Of a DNA stretch of 64,000 bases, positions 1-8,836 are shown piece after piece (positions within the stretch are counted from its first letter, which is position 1; every line of letters starts with the position of its first letter). Source of the DNA: Verrucomicrobiota bacterium (GTDB lineage: Bacteria > Verrucomicrobiota > Lentisphaeria > JABSQK01 > JAJFLO01). Where the stretch lies: positions 1-64,000 of the forward strand of contig JAJFLP010000087.1 in assembly GCA_021772635.1 (NCBI GenBank), read 5' to 3'. The notes beneath the pieces were generated by a model that saw only the letters and a program-made list of their open reading frames with translations, had not been told where the DNA came from and did no database searches. The position numbers and the translations under genes are program-made.

Positions 1-242
1 ATTCCTGCCGCTGCTACAGGATAATTAAATTTTCAAAGAACCACTAAAAACACAAGTAGATCGTGGACTTCCATCTCCGCTATTTGTGTCGTCGATCTGA
101 CAATAAAATTGTTAAAAAAAGAAATATTTACTCAAAAAAAACTGGACACCATATCTCAGAAGGCTTTTCGAAGAGGGTCTAACTAAGCCTACCTGCGGAC
201 GAGTTCATTACCCATTCATTAGTAGATATTACTCGCTAGATC

Positions 243-875
243 ATGCATAATTGTAATTATGAGACGATTGATATTGAGATTGACGATTTGCAAAACGTTG
301 CGATTGTTCACTGCGCAGCATTCCAGAATAGTGCATTGACTTGCTTAGGGACTGAAGCGACGAGGCGCTACTACGAATGGCAACTGCTTGGACCGCATGA
401 CTCCGTTGCTTTCGGACTGGATAATAACTGCGAACTAGCCGGATTCTGCTTCGGCGGCGTTTTCAACGGCTCGATGTCAGGATTTCTTGCAAGGAATAAG
501 TATTACCTGGCGTCGCAGCTGTTGTGCAGGCCCTGGCTGTGTCTGAATCCGCTTATACGTAATCGTATTAGACTCGGCCTTAAATCTTTGAGAACTATAT
601 CGCGAACTAAGACCAGTGATCCGCCGCGCGGACATCGGCAACAGCGATCATTTGGCATTTTATCTATTGCCGTTGATCCGGTACATCAGGGGAGTGGATT
701 GGGTAATCAATTGATGGCAAGAGCCGAGACGATCGCGGTTGAGCGCGGCTTTGATGCAATGAATTTGTCCGTCGATCCGGGTAATTCCCAGGCGATTCGA
801 TTCTACGAAAAGCTCGGATGGTCAAAAGTGCTGGATACAAGCGATTGGACGGGGAAGATGTGCAAACAACTATAG
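243..875 (+). CDS. GNAT-family N-acetyltransferase
   Basis: Predicted acetyl-CoA-dependent N-acetyltransferase of 210 residues. The C-terminal third carries the GNAT signature: a beta strand (ILSIAVDPVHQGSG, about residues 139-152) leading into the acetyl-CoA pyrophosphate loop Q-G-S-G-L-G-N-Q-L, then the helix-strand LSVDPGNSQAIRFYEKLGW typical of the last motif. The N-terminal 130 residues are divergent and include a Cys-rich, partly hydrophobic stretch. It precedes a glycosyltransferase and other envelope-sugar genes on the same strand, so it may acetylate an amino sugar or a cell-surface component, but the substrate cannot be read from sequence. No clear ribosome-binding site precedes the ATG, and the 242 bases before it hold no recognised gene. 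Confidence 0.8.
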   Translation: MHNCNYETIDIEIDDLQNVAIVHCAAFQNSALTCLGTEATRRYYEWQLLGPHDSVAFGLDNNCELAGFCFGGVFNGSMSGFLARNKYYLASQLLCRPWLCLNPLIRNRIRLGLKSLRTISRTKTSDPPRGHRQQRSFGILSIAVDPVHQGSGLGNQLMARAETIAVERGFDAMNLSVDPGNSQAIRFYEKLGWSKVLDTSDWTGKMCKQL

Positions 876-920
876 CTGTCCGTGGCGTCTGGATCCAGAT
901 AGCTCGTCACCAAATATATC

Positions 921-941
921 CAGGTACTGCTTTCAGTATAA
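921..941. repeat. Family C dyad (imperfect) before the glycosyltransferase
   Basis: TACTGC-TT-TCAGTA at about 924-937 matches the 14-base dyad of the dispersed family C seen before other genes in this window, with one mismatch in the arms. The rest of the 876-1101 gap shows no recognised feature. Confidence 0.4.
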
Positions 942-1101
942 CTTGCTTATATGGCATCAACCTTCCGAATTGATGATCTCGCCGGTATCTCTGAATTCCG
1001 CTGAACGGGAATTGTGTGGTTTTTGTAAGTTTCAGGGTGAAATGCCGGGTACGTTATAAGGCTTGAGTTTTAGCGTCTTGTAAAACAATGGAGAAATTGA
1101 T

Positions 1102-2154
1102 ATCAAAGAACCCGAACGGCTTCCTTTAGTAACAATACTTATTCCCTGCCGCAACGAGGTCGAATTTATTGCGAAGTGCCTGGATTCGATTATTGATAAC
1201 GATTATCCGGATGATCGTTTGGAGATCCTTGTTATAGACGGAATGAGTGAGGATGGCACGAGAAAAATAGTTGAAGAATACGTGAGGATACAGCCTCACA
1301 TACGATTAATTGATAATTCTAAGAAAACGGTTTCGACCGCACTCAATCTAGGAATCGAGAAAGCGTCGGGCACTGTTCTAATGCGAGCGGACGCGCACGT
1401 GTCTTACCCGGCGAATTATATTTCGCGGTTGGTGTATTGGCTCAATCAAAGCAATGCGGACAATGTCGGATGTACGCTGGTCACGCAGGCGACAGGAAAC
1501 AGCATGATGTCACGCGCTATTGCGGCCGGTCTTGGTCATCCACTGGGAGTCGGTAACTCTTATTTTAGAGTCGGTGTTTCCCGGAATAGATGGGTGGATA
1601 CTGTCCCGTTCGGTTGTTACCGCAAGAGCGTTTTCGAACAGGTCGGCAAGTTCGACGAAGATTTGATACGTAACCAGGACGACGAGTTTAACCTGCGACT
1701 GATCAAGAACGGGGGGCGCATTTTACTGGTCGCTGACGTTAAATGTATATACTTCGCCCGGGATTCACTGGCGAAGTTATGGCGAATGTATTTTCAGTAT
1801 GGATACTTTAAGCCTCTCGTCGTCCGCAAGGTCGGTAAAATTATGACAGTACGCCAGATTGTCCCCGCAGTTTTCGTACTATTAGTCGGGGTCTCGATTG
1901 TTGCGGCCCTGATATCGCCATCGTTATCTTTGTGCCCTTCTATTCTGATCACTCTCTACGCATTATGTATCCTGTCAGCGGCATTGTTCGCCAGTATTCG
2001 ATCGGGTGAGGTTTTCCTGTTTCATTTGTGCCTGGTTTTTGCGGTGCTTCATTTCAGCTACGGCATCGGTTATTTGCGAGGAGTCGTAGATTTTCTAATG
2101 CTCAAAAAAGATCCGCAAAGTAATTTATCGTCTGGATTAGACATCAATCGATGA
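1102..2154 (+). CDS. Family 2 glycosyltransferase (succinoglycan/EPS type), unusual start
   Basis: Membrane-associated GT-A glycosyltransferase for exopolysaccharide assembly. The conserved N-terminal strand VTILIPCRNE and the segment CLDSIIDNDYP lie upstream of the first usable TTG (1219), so the true protein must begin earlier. Between the in-frame stop at 1081 and the motif there is no ATG, GTG or TTG. ATC at 1102 has GGAG at 1090-1093 eight bases upstream and is the best-placed start. Further motifs are DGMSEDGT, the metal-binding region MRADAHV, NQDDEFNLRL (acceptor/catalytic Asp region) and two or three C-terminal membrane helices (about residues 240-325). An ATG at 1088 is in another frame and closes after 13 codons. 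Either an ATC start is used, or the start region carries a mutation or a sequencing error. Confidence 0.82.
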   Translation: MKEPERLPLVTILIPCRNEVEFIAKCLDSIIDNDYPDDRLEILVIDGMSEDGTRKIVEEYVRIQPHIRLIDNSKKTVSTALNLGIEKASGTVLMRADAHVSYPANYISRLVYWLNQSNADNVGCTLVTQATGNSMMSRAIAAGLGHPLGVGNSYFRVGVSRNRWVDTVPFGCYRKSVFEQVGKFDEDLIRNQDDEFNLRLIKNGGRILLVADVKCIYFARDSLAKLWRMYFQYGYFKPLVVRKVGKIMTVRQIVPAVFVLLVGVSIVAALISPSLSLCPSILITLYALCILSAALFASIRSGEVFLFHLCLVFAVLHFSYGIGYLRGVVDFLMLKKDPQSNLSSGLDINR

Positions 2155-2273
2155 CAGTATCCATACTGCAAGCTATTTTGGCTTCTAGTGCTCTAGCCTC
2201 GTTACCGTCGTGTTGGTTATAGGGAACTGTTGGATCAAGGTGTTTTTATTACGAGTATTCCCGGAAAAATTGG

Positions 2274-2568
2274 GTAATTTGACTGAGCTTTTCACCATGA
2301 AGGACATGAAGAGCATGAAGTAAGGACTTTTTATATTTCTCCCTTCATGCGCTTCATGTCCTTCATGGTTGTAAAGCATTATTCGGTCGGCAGATTTCTC
2401 TCTTGAAGCTTCGTTATTTTGACACACTAAAGTGTGAACTCCAACGGGCGCTACTCGCATACCAAAAGATTAGTGTTGTTAAGATCCCCCGTTGGAGTTC
2501 ACGCTTCAGCGTGCATTAACCTGAGTTTCGTCACGTATTAACCGAACCAGTACGGGCGCGGACGGTTG
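2274..2568. repeat. Family D/F composite repeat, copy 1 (295 bp)
   Basis: This fills most of the 2155-2608 gap. It begins with a hairpin whose arms are built from a 9-base period (ATGAAGGAC, ATGAAGAGC) at 2293-2320 and 2343-2369. A linker follows, then a second pair of inverted segments containing GTGAACTCCAACGGG and CCGTTGGAGTTCACGC. A copy of almost the same length and order lies at 49327-49620. Short frames reading through it (HEGHEAHEG-like peptides) are repeat translations, not genes. Confidence 0.85.
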
Positions 2569-2608
2569 ATTCCGGGAAATACGACACCTTCTCAAGTAGA
2601 GCTAAATT

Positions 2609-3784
2609 ATGATCGAAAAATCAATCCCATTTCATCGTCCATCTATTGGCGTTGCAGAGGAAGAGGAAGTACTAGCGGTTCTGCGTTCGGGCTGGCTGAC
2701 CACTGGACCGAAAACTAAGCAATTCGAGGATGAGTTTCGGGAAGCGGTCGGCGCGAAGTTCGCTCTTGCGGTGAGTTCAGGAACTGCCGGACTACACCTG
2801 GCGCTTGAGGCAACTGGCGTTGGACCGGGCGATAAAGTGATTACAACGCCGTATACCTTCACGGCGACGGCAGAAGTTATCCGGTACCTGGGCGCCGATC
2901 CAGTATTCGTCGACATCGATCCGGAGACGTTGAATATTCGACCGGATTTGATTGTTGAAGCGATGGAATCGGTCGATGGCGTTAAAGCAATTTTGCCTGT
3001 GCATTTTGCCGGGAAGGTGTGCCCGATGGATCAAATCCTTGCCACGGCCTCAAACTACGGATGTGCGGTCATTGAGGATGCGGCACACGCATTCCCGGCA
3101 AAACTTAATGGAAAGGCTGTAGGATCAATCGGAGATATGACGGTATTCAGTTTCTACGTTACGAAACCGCTGGCAACCGGCGAAGGCGGGATGATAACAA
3201 CGGATGATGCAGCGTTCGCGGAGCGAATTAAGGTCATGCGATTACACGGGATCGACAGGGATGCCTACAACCGGCGAATCAACGGTAACGATTCGCATTG
3301 GTACTACGAGGTTGTTGCCCCCGGTTTTAAGTACAACCTAACTGATTTGGCATCAGCCGTCGGAATTCACCAGCTTCGGAAGGCGGAAATGATGCGTGAT
3401 AGACGTCAGGTCATTGCTGAAAAATATAACGAAGCGTTTAGATCACTTCCAGTCAAGCTTCCATCCGGTATGGGCGGCGACGATACCCACGCGTGGCATC
3501 TCTACGTAATCAGGTTGCAACTCGATAAGTTATCGATCGGTCGCGACGAATTTATCACGGAAATGGGGCGCAGAGGGATAGGAACCAGCGTGCATTTTAT
3601 CCCGTTACATCTTCATCCCTATTGGCGGGAAAAATATCAATTGGTCGCCGATGATTTTCCGGCTGCTCACTCGGCTTATCAGGGTGCAGTGAGCTTGCCA
3701 ATATTCCCGAGTATGACCGACGCCGAGGTCAGTGCCGTGATCGACGAAGTTAACTCTATTATCTCGCGCAACCAGATTCGATGA
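2609..3784 (+). CDS. DegT/DnrJ/EryC1-family PLP sugar aminotransferase
   Basis: Predicted pyridoxal-phosphate-dependent aminotransferase that converts a keto-sugar nucleotide to an amino sugar. At 391 residues it has the family's usual length. Visible landmarks are the N-terminal IPFHRPSIG and LRSGWLTTGPKTKQFE, the PLP-phosphate region SSGTAGLHLAL (about 56-66), the Asp in IEDAAHAFPA (about 155-164), and the Schiff-base lysine K186 in FYVTKPLATGEGG. The stop is followed after one base by the start of the sugar-phosphate transferase, so the two are probably translationally coupled. Together with the CapD-type dehydratase at 6.6 kb it can account for synthesis of a UDP-4-amino-4,6-dideoxyhexose, but the exact sugar is not determined. 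Confidence 0.93.
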   Translation: MIEKSIPFHRPSIGVAEEEEVLAVLRSGWLTTGPKTKQFEDEFREAVGAKFALAVSSGTAGLHLALEATGVGPGDKVITTPYTFTATAEVIRYLGADPVFVDIDPETLNIRPDLIVEAMESVDGVKAILPVHFAGKVCPMDQILATASNYGCAVIEDAAHAFPAKLNGKAVGSIGDMTVFSFYVTKPLATGEGGMITTDDAAFAERIKVMRLHGIDRDAYNRRINGNDSHWYYEVVAPGFKYNLTDLASAVGIHQLRKAEMMRDRRQVIAEKYNEAFRSLPVKLPSGMGGDDTHAWHLYVIRLQLDKLSIGRDEFITEMGRRGIGTSVHFIPLHLHPYWREKYQLVADDFPAAHSAYQGAVSLPIFPSMTDAEVSAVIDEVNSIISRNQIR

Positions 3785-3785
3785 T

Positions 3786-4439
3786 ATGAAACGGATCATG
3801 GATTTCCTGCTCTCTTTCCTTGGACTGATTATTCTCAGTCCGTTACTCGTAATAATCGCGGTAATCGTTAAAATCGAAACAGATGGACCTGTATTTTTCC
3901 GGCAAATCCGCGTCGGGCGCTACGAAAAACCATTCCGGATAATCAAGTTTCGCACAATGATAATTGGCCCCGATGCGAGTGGTCCGGGGATCACGGTTGC
4001 AGGGGATTATCGAATAACGCGGTTCGGTTCTCTGTTACGACGACTGAAGCTGGATGAACTGCCCCAGTTGTTGAACGTCGTTGTCGGCGAAATGAGTCTT
4101 GTTGGTCCCCGCCCGGAAGTCCCTGAGTATATAAAGTATTATCCCGATGACTTGAAAAAAAAGATTCTCTCTGTTCCGCCCGGTATCACCGATCCAGCTT
4201 CACTCCACTTTTACGATGAGGAACGTTTGCTAGCGCAATCTGTAGATCCGCTAGAAACCTATATAAATGAGGTATTGCCGAAAAAATTAAACCTATGTGC
4301 CAAATACGTCGATAGTCACAATTTGTGCTACGACATTTTTATTCTTTTTCAAACGCTTTTGGCGTGCTTTAATCGAAGCTTTGTGGAGAATGATACGCCG
4401 ACTGCAGTGCGAAAATCGGATTCTTCTATTCAGGAGTAG
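3786..4439 (+). CDS. Polyprenyl-phosphate sugar-1-phosphate transferase (PglC/WcaJ catalytic type)
   Basis: Monotopic phosphoglycosyl transferase that should start glycan assembly by moving a sugar-1-phosphate from its nucleotide onto undecaprenyl phosphate at the inner membrane. The 217-residue protein is the short PglC-like form: one N-terminal re-entrant hydrophobic segment (about 4-28), the basic FRIIKFRTM motif, RLKLDELPQLLNV with the catalytic Asp-Glu pair, and MSLVGPRPE. The start is one base beyond the stop of the DegT aminotransferase, so the pair forms an operon whose amino-sugar product is the likely donor. Its last 14 bases overlap the end of the convergent CapK-like gene. Confidence 0.92.
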   Translation: MKRIMDFLLSFLGLIILSPLLVIIAVIVKIETDGPVFFRQIRVGRYEKPFRIIKFRTMIIGPDASGPGITVAGDYRITRFGSLLRRLKLDELPQLLNVVVGEMSLVGPRPEVPEYIKYYPDDLKKKILSVPPGITDPASLHFYDEERLLAQSVDPLETYINEVLPKKLNLCAKYVDSHNLCYDIFILFQTLLACFNRSFVENDTPTAVRKSDSSIQE

Positions 4440-5760
4440 CGGGTGTTGATAGACGCAATTCAATCAGTTGAGGTTTTCCGGACGGGGTAGGATGTATTCT
4501 CTCGACTTCTTTAAATAAAACTTCGAATTCTTCCTGCAAATGGTCCGTTATCTTCTGGCGGATTTTAGTCAGTAACCCGGTTGCGAAGTCGCGGTCGGGA
4601 ATATATTCAATCACTATCCCGTCGAGGTTGGATTGCACGACGCGGAACTGTTTTATTTGAGGGAAATGTTCGAAAATTCCCGTAAAGAAGTGTACGATGA
4701 GGTACTTGCCGGATTTGGTCCTTACGATATCTGTTTCCCGACCGATCACCTGTTTAAGTAAAGGGAAGTTTAGTTCGCGATTTTCCGGATATTCGTCCTC
4801 GGGCAGTTTGATTGCCAGATCTCCGACGCGATAACGAATCAATGGCATCGAATTACCGTCTAATCTTGTCACAAGCACATGTCCCACCTGACCGTCGGGA
4901 ACCTCCTTGCCATATTCATCAACAATTTCGATTACGACATGCGGGCTCATAATATACATATGATCAAGATCCTTCTGCGCAGCGATCATCAATCCTTCGG
5001 TGCATCCGTAAGTATCAAATACTTTTGTCTTAAAAACCGACTCAATTGACCGGCGGTAGTGCGGAAATAACTTATCTCCCCAGCTGATCGCGGATTTGAA
5101 TTTGATGTCATTGATATCGCGCTCTTTCGCGACTTGAGAGATAGTGTACAGCGAAGACGCGTATCCCCCGAGCATGTAATCCTCCGTTGAATGCAATGGA
5201 TTTAAGCGGTCAGCGATGTAGCCGTCGTGCAAATCAAACGCGGGCGTATATCTAGTCCGAAGTATGACGTCCTTAATGCGCTTAACCATCCCGCGGTGAG
5301 TTGTCATTCCCGTCTGAAAAAATCGGTTGCCGAGCCGGTATCCCGCCCATTCCCACCACAAAGTTTGAATAGCGCGGGATATCGACTGTTCGTGCTTCGA
5401 CATGTAAACGGTTCCTTGCACTCCGGTCGAACCGCTGCTTACCTCTTTAACTAAGTTTCGTTTGTCACCGTGAACTAAATCTTCGATATTCTGTTTTATC
5501 TCGCTTTTCGTGAGAATCGGAAACTCTTTCAGTAGCTCGAACGGATCGCTAATATCCTTTCCTTTTAAGCCTCTATAATACGGGATTTCTTTCACTGCGT
5601 ACTCTAAAAGCCTGCTCAGGTTCGATCGTTGCAGGATCCTTAGATCGTCTTCGTTCAGCATTGAAATTCCCCGCCACCTCTTAAGTTCCCTAATGAACGA
5701 GGTTCCGAGCGCGGCGTCTCCAAGTGGCAGGAGTATTTTTTCGAGTATACTGTTGTACAT
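4426..5760 (-). CDS. CapK/PaaK-like adenylate-forming protein
   Basis: Member of the phenylacetate-CoA ligase/CapK superfamily found in capsule loci, 444 residues from the chosen ATG. Landmarks are LLEYAVKEIPYYRG (about 47-60), the phosphate-loop-like VSSGSTGVQG, the A5-like motif FDTYGCTEG and the A8-like RYRVGDLA with a following lysine-rich tail. In polysaccharide loci such proteins are thought to activate an acyl group for glycan modification, but the substrate is unknown. The frame stays open for 70 more codons to 5970, yet that stretch reads a tandem heptamer repeat (HHESRNT-like peptides). Homologues normally begin near this Met, so 5760 is preferred although no Shine-Dalgarno is present. 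The gene converges on the sugar transferase with a 14-base overlap. Confidence 0.85.
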   Translation of the reverse strand: MYNSILEKILLPLGDAALGTSFIRELKRWRGISMLNEDDLRILQRSNLSRLLEYAVKEIPYYRGLKGKDISDPFELLKEFPILTKSEIKQNIEDLVHGDKRNLVKEVSSGSTGVQGTVYMSKHEQSISRAIQTLWWEWAGYRLGNRFFQTGMTTHRGMVKRIKDVILRTRYTPAFDLHDGYIADRLNPLHSTEDYMLGGYASSLYTISQVAKERDINDIKFKSAISWGDKLFPHYRRSIESVFKTKVFDTYGCTEGLMIAAQKDLDHMYIMSPHVVIEIVDEYGKEVPDGQVGHVLVTRLDGNSMPLIRYRVGDLAIKLPEDEYPENRELNFPLLKQVIGRETDIVRTKSGKYLIVHFFTGIFEHFPQIKQFRVVQSNLDGIVIEYIPDRDFATGLLTKIRQKITDHLQEEFEVLFKEVERIHPTPSGKPQLIELRLSTPATPE

Positions 5761-5767
5761 GGGAGGA

Positions 5768-5851
5768 CGTGTTACGTGGTTCGTGTTACGTGGTTCGTGT
5801 TGCGTGTTACGTGATTCGTGATGCGTGTTACGTGATTCGTGATGCGTGATT
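5768..5851. repeat. Tandem heptamer repeat, CGTGNTN type (12 units)
   Basis: Twelve consecutive 7-base units of the form CGTGTTA, CGTGGTT, CGTGATT or CGTGATG lie directly upstream of the CapK-like start. The same heptamer family recurs at 58411-58487. The rest of the gap up to 6510 shows no convincing gene; open frames there are short and arginine-rich from repeat-like DNA. Confidence 0.9.
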
Positions 5852-6510
5852 GAAGATTCAAAATACGCGGGTGTAGGGCAATCACTGTGATCCCATAGAG
5901 ATCCGAAATCGGCAGATTTTGCCAAGGGATAGCCTCCAATACTGAATTTTCGGAAACACGCAGGTTGCATTTTACCTGCTAACCCTATGGGGATCGATCC
6001 GTGTACTACTTTTATTCGCTATCGCGTGCGCGACGTTGCACTACGCGACTCACGTCGAAATCGCTATCGAAATCGGGATCGTTCTTCCTTGTTCTCTGGC
6101 TATAGACAACTGATTCGCACAAAAAGTAAACAACGATTTCGATTTCGACTCCGATTGGTCGTCCCACGGGCTCGTCCTCGATGGGAGGGTTGTGTAGTGT
6201 CCCCCAATCGATTGGATCCTGCTTATGCGGGACGTGTCTTATTAACCGTATCCGAGCGTGACGACCGAGCTTAATATGGAATTCAAGGTAACTACTGCCC
6301 TTCTCATTTGAGACGTTATTCCGTAGATTTCCTCCCGCGGAAAGTGCTTGGTTATCTGATAAATGTGAATCGCCAGTGCATCGGCCAATTCGAATGCTCT
6401 GAGTTTCTTATGGTCACGTATGGGCTTTACCTATCAGTCTAAATGCCTACAGCGTATCTACCTGAGTCGATACAATTCAAGAATAATGACAATGTAGACC
6501 GACAACCAGC

Positions 6511-6608
6511 ATACCGAAAGCCTTCGAGTTTTCGATCAGGCGTCGTTTGTGTAACTTCCGCCGCCTCGTATGCCGTAACAAGAATTGAACTGCTTGCAGT
6601 TTAGATAT
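6511..6608 (+). repeat. Family C element upstream of the CapD-type gene
   Basis: It starts with ATACCGAAAGCCTTCGAGTT and ends in the dyad AACTGC-TT-GCAGTT (6588-6601), with perfect 6-base arms, 20 bases before the ATG of the dehydratase. The same block order occurs before the GT39 gene and at 42.7 kb. Confidence 0.7.
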
Positions 6609-6620
6609 TGATTCGATAAT

Positions 6621-8555
6621 ATGAAATCTCTTAAAACCATACTCAGAACACGCGGCTCTAAAACTGAACCGATCGGGCGAAGTATACTCGGTCTGTTCTG
6701 GGTTCGCCGGTTGATGTCGATATGCTGGTACGTTGTCGGTGTAGCTGTTTGTTATTACGTCGCCTTCGCGCTTCGATTCGACGGGAGAATCGGAGAAGTA
6801 CATTGGATTCTGTTCCTCAATACGTTGCCCGTCCTCCTTGCGATCCGAATCGCGATATTCATTTTCTTTGATTTGTACTCCGGAATCTGGCGGTTTATCA
6901 GCCTGAAGGATGTCGTCCGGATGGTTACTGCGATTATTGCGTCAACAATTGTATTCGCGTTGATATATTACTTTCAGAATAGCCGCACGTTCTCACCATT
7001 CCCGCGCTCCGTTTTCATAATCGATGCAATGCTCTACGTCCTCTACTGTGTTGGTGGCAGGACTTCTCTCCGGCTGGTTCGAGAAATGGGGATGCTTGAT
7101 AAAGGCCCTCGGCGTCCAGTGCCCGACTGGCGGGATAAATCGATTGTTGTCGGCGACCTGTTGCATGTAAACGCTTTATTGAGCAGCCTTGACGGAGACA
7201 TTACTGTTAGAAGAAGTATTGTCGGCATCCTGTGTCCCGAAGGACAGGAACACCGTGGTGAAAGTATCCACGGTGTAAAAATAATTGGTTCGGACTCTGA
7301 AGCAGGGGAAAAAGCAAGGAAATTCGATATTAGGAATATTCTATTGGTCGAACCGTTCACGTCCCCAAATGAACTCAAGAATTTGACCGATCAGTGTGCC
7401 AGGGCGGGGGCACGGGTTCAGCTCCGAATGATTCCGTCGGTAAGCGATCTGGTTGGGAATAAACTGTCCGTTTCGAACATTAAGAACGTGGATATCGAGG
7501 ATCTCCTCGGGCGACCGTCGATTACGTTCGATAACGAGAATATTCTGCAACTGGTTAAGGATAAGGTCATTCTGGTGACAGGAGCCGGCGGAAGTATCGG
7601 CAGTGAACTTTGTCGTCAAATTCTACGATATGATCCGAAGAAATTAATCCTTGTTGAGAACAACGAATGTGCATTGTATCACATTGATCACGAAGTTGGC
7701 TGCCCCGGACGAAAATGCAAGGTCGTTCCGATCGCGGCCGATATACGGTTTGAGGAAGAGTTATCAAGGATATGTAGTCAATATAGTCCAGAGATCCTAT
7801 TCCATGCGGCTGCGTATAAACACGTTCCACTGATGGAGAATAATATCGCCGCGGCTTTTCGTACGAACGTACTTGGAACCGCGAGCGTTGCGAACGCGGC
7901 AGTTGATTCAGGCGTTAAACGGGTGGTCCTGGTGTCATCAGACAAAGCAGTGCGCCCGACGAGTATCATGGGAGCAACGAAGCGACTGGCCGAACGTGTT
8001 GTACTGGAAAGCCCGAAAGGGAACACAGAGTTTATCGCTGTCAGGTTCGGTAACGTTATTGGCAGCAGCGGTAGCGTCGTACCGCTTTTCAAGCAACAGA
8101 TAGCAGCGGGCGGGCCGCTGACGGTGACAACGGAGAATGTGACCCGCTACTTTATGACGATACCGGAATCGGTCGACTTAATGCTGCAGGCGAGCGCACT
8201 TGCGGCGGACCGTGACATTCTCGTACTTGAAATGGGGGCTCCGGTTAAAATCGATGTGTTAGCCCGGCGGCTGGTCGAACTGTCAGGTTATGTGCCTGAC
8301 GTCGATATCAAGATCAAATATATCGGGTTGCGGCCGGGAGAGAAGGAGTACGAGGAACTTTTGACGAAGGATGAAAACGTCGTCCGCACGCCATTCGATA
8401 AGATCTGGGTTCTCCAGAGTGGACCGGATAAGTTCAATCCACCATCGGTTGATCTGGAATTGATCCAATCGCTTGTTAATAGGAACGACGGCGATCAACT
8501 GCGACAGCTTGCGACTGACTATATTCCTGAAAATAATTTCTCGATTGTCGACTGA
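6621..8555 (+). CDS. Membrane UDP-sugar 4,6-dehydratase, CapD/WbpM family
   Basis: Polysaccharide-biosynthesis NAD(P)-dependent nucleotide-sugar dehydratase of 644 residues, the usual length of the long membrane-anchored class. Four N-terminal membrane helices (within about 28-140) precede a CoA-binding-like domain. The Rossmann domain begins with VILVTGAGGSIGSELCRQIL (about 314-333). HAAAYKHVPLMENN and VSSDKAVRPTSIMGATKR follow; the catalytic Tyr of ordinary SDR enzymes is Met in SIMGATK, as is typical of this class. VRFGNVIGSSGSVVP follows. It should convert UDP-GlcNAc or a similar donor to the 4-keto-6-deoxy sugar used by the DegT aminotransferase at 2.6 kb. A family C repeat occupies the promoter-proximal region. 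Confidence 0.92.
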   Translation: MKSLKTILRTRGSKTEPIGRSILGLFWVRRLMSICWYVVGVAVCYYVAFALRFDGRIGEVHWILFLNTLPVLLAIRIAIFIFFDLYSGIWRFISLKDVVRMVTAIIASTIVFALIYYFQNSRTFSPFPRSVFIIDAMLYVLYCVGGRTSLRLVREMGMLDKGPRRPVPDWRDKSIVVGDLLHVNALLSSLDGDITVRRSIVGILCPEGQEHRGESIHGVKIIGSDSEAGEKARKFDIRNILLVEPFTSPNELKNLTDQCARAGARVQLRMIPSVSDLVGNKLSVSNIKNVDIEDLLGRPSITFDNENILQLVKDKVILVTGAGGSIGSELCRQILRYDPKKLILVENNECALYHIDHEVGCPGRKCKVVPIAADIRFEEELSRICSQYSPEILFHAAAYKHVPLMENNIAAAFRTNVLGTASVANAAVDSGVKRVVLVSSDKAVRPTSIMGATKRLAERVVLESPKGNTEFIAVRFGNVIGSSGSVVPLFKQQIAAGGPLTVTTENVTRYFMTIPESVDLMLQASALAADRDILVLEMGAPVKIDVLARRLVELSGYVPDVDIKIKYIGLRPGEKEYEELLTKDENVVRTPFDKIWVLQSGPDKFNPPSVDLELIQSLVNRNDGDQLRQLATDYIPENNFSIVD

Positions 8556-8595
8556 GTCTATACCGCCCGCGATTTTATTCTGAATCTGGATTTGT

Positions 8596-8815
8596 CAACA
8601 GGCGGTACAATTTTTTGTCCGTATGGACTCCGAGAATGCGGAGAGACGACTTTGAATTCATTGCCTAAGGGATATCGAACAATATTTCGTCCCGCATGGG
8701 ATGAAAACTTTCGGTATAGTATACTAAACGCCTTCGAGTTTTCGAATTATCGTTCGGCATCCTATACGTAGTTACTTGCAAGTCGTCCAAAAATTGTACT
8801 GCTTGCAGTATAAAA
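8596..8815. repeat. Two family C elements in inverted orientation
   Basis: This fills nearly all of the gap between the dehydratase and the GT39 gene. The left copy (8596-8718) runs from GGCGGTACAATTTT to TTCGGTATA. The right copy (about 8711-8815) is its inverted relative and ends with the perfect dyad TACTGC-TT-GCAGTA at 8797-8810, 27 bases before the next ATG. Confidence 0.75.
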
Positions 8816-8836
8816 ACGGAATTCTGGAGTGATGGA

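Noticed and set aside
2185-2460. 91-codon minus-strand frame with HEGHEAHEG-like peptide
   Set aside because: It lies wholly in the family D/F repeat; the peptide is a translation of the CATGAAG hairpin.
5987-6274. 95-codon plus-strand frame upstream of the CapD-type gene
   Set aside because: Arg-rich composition from repeat-like DNA, no ribosome-binding site, no recognisable domain.
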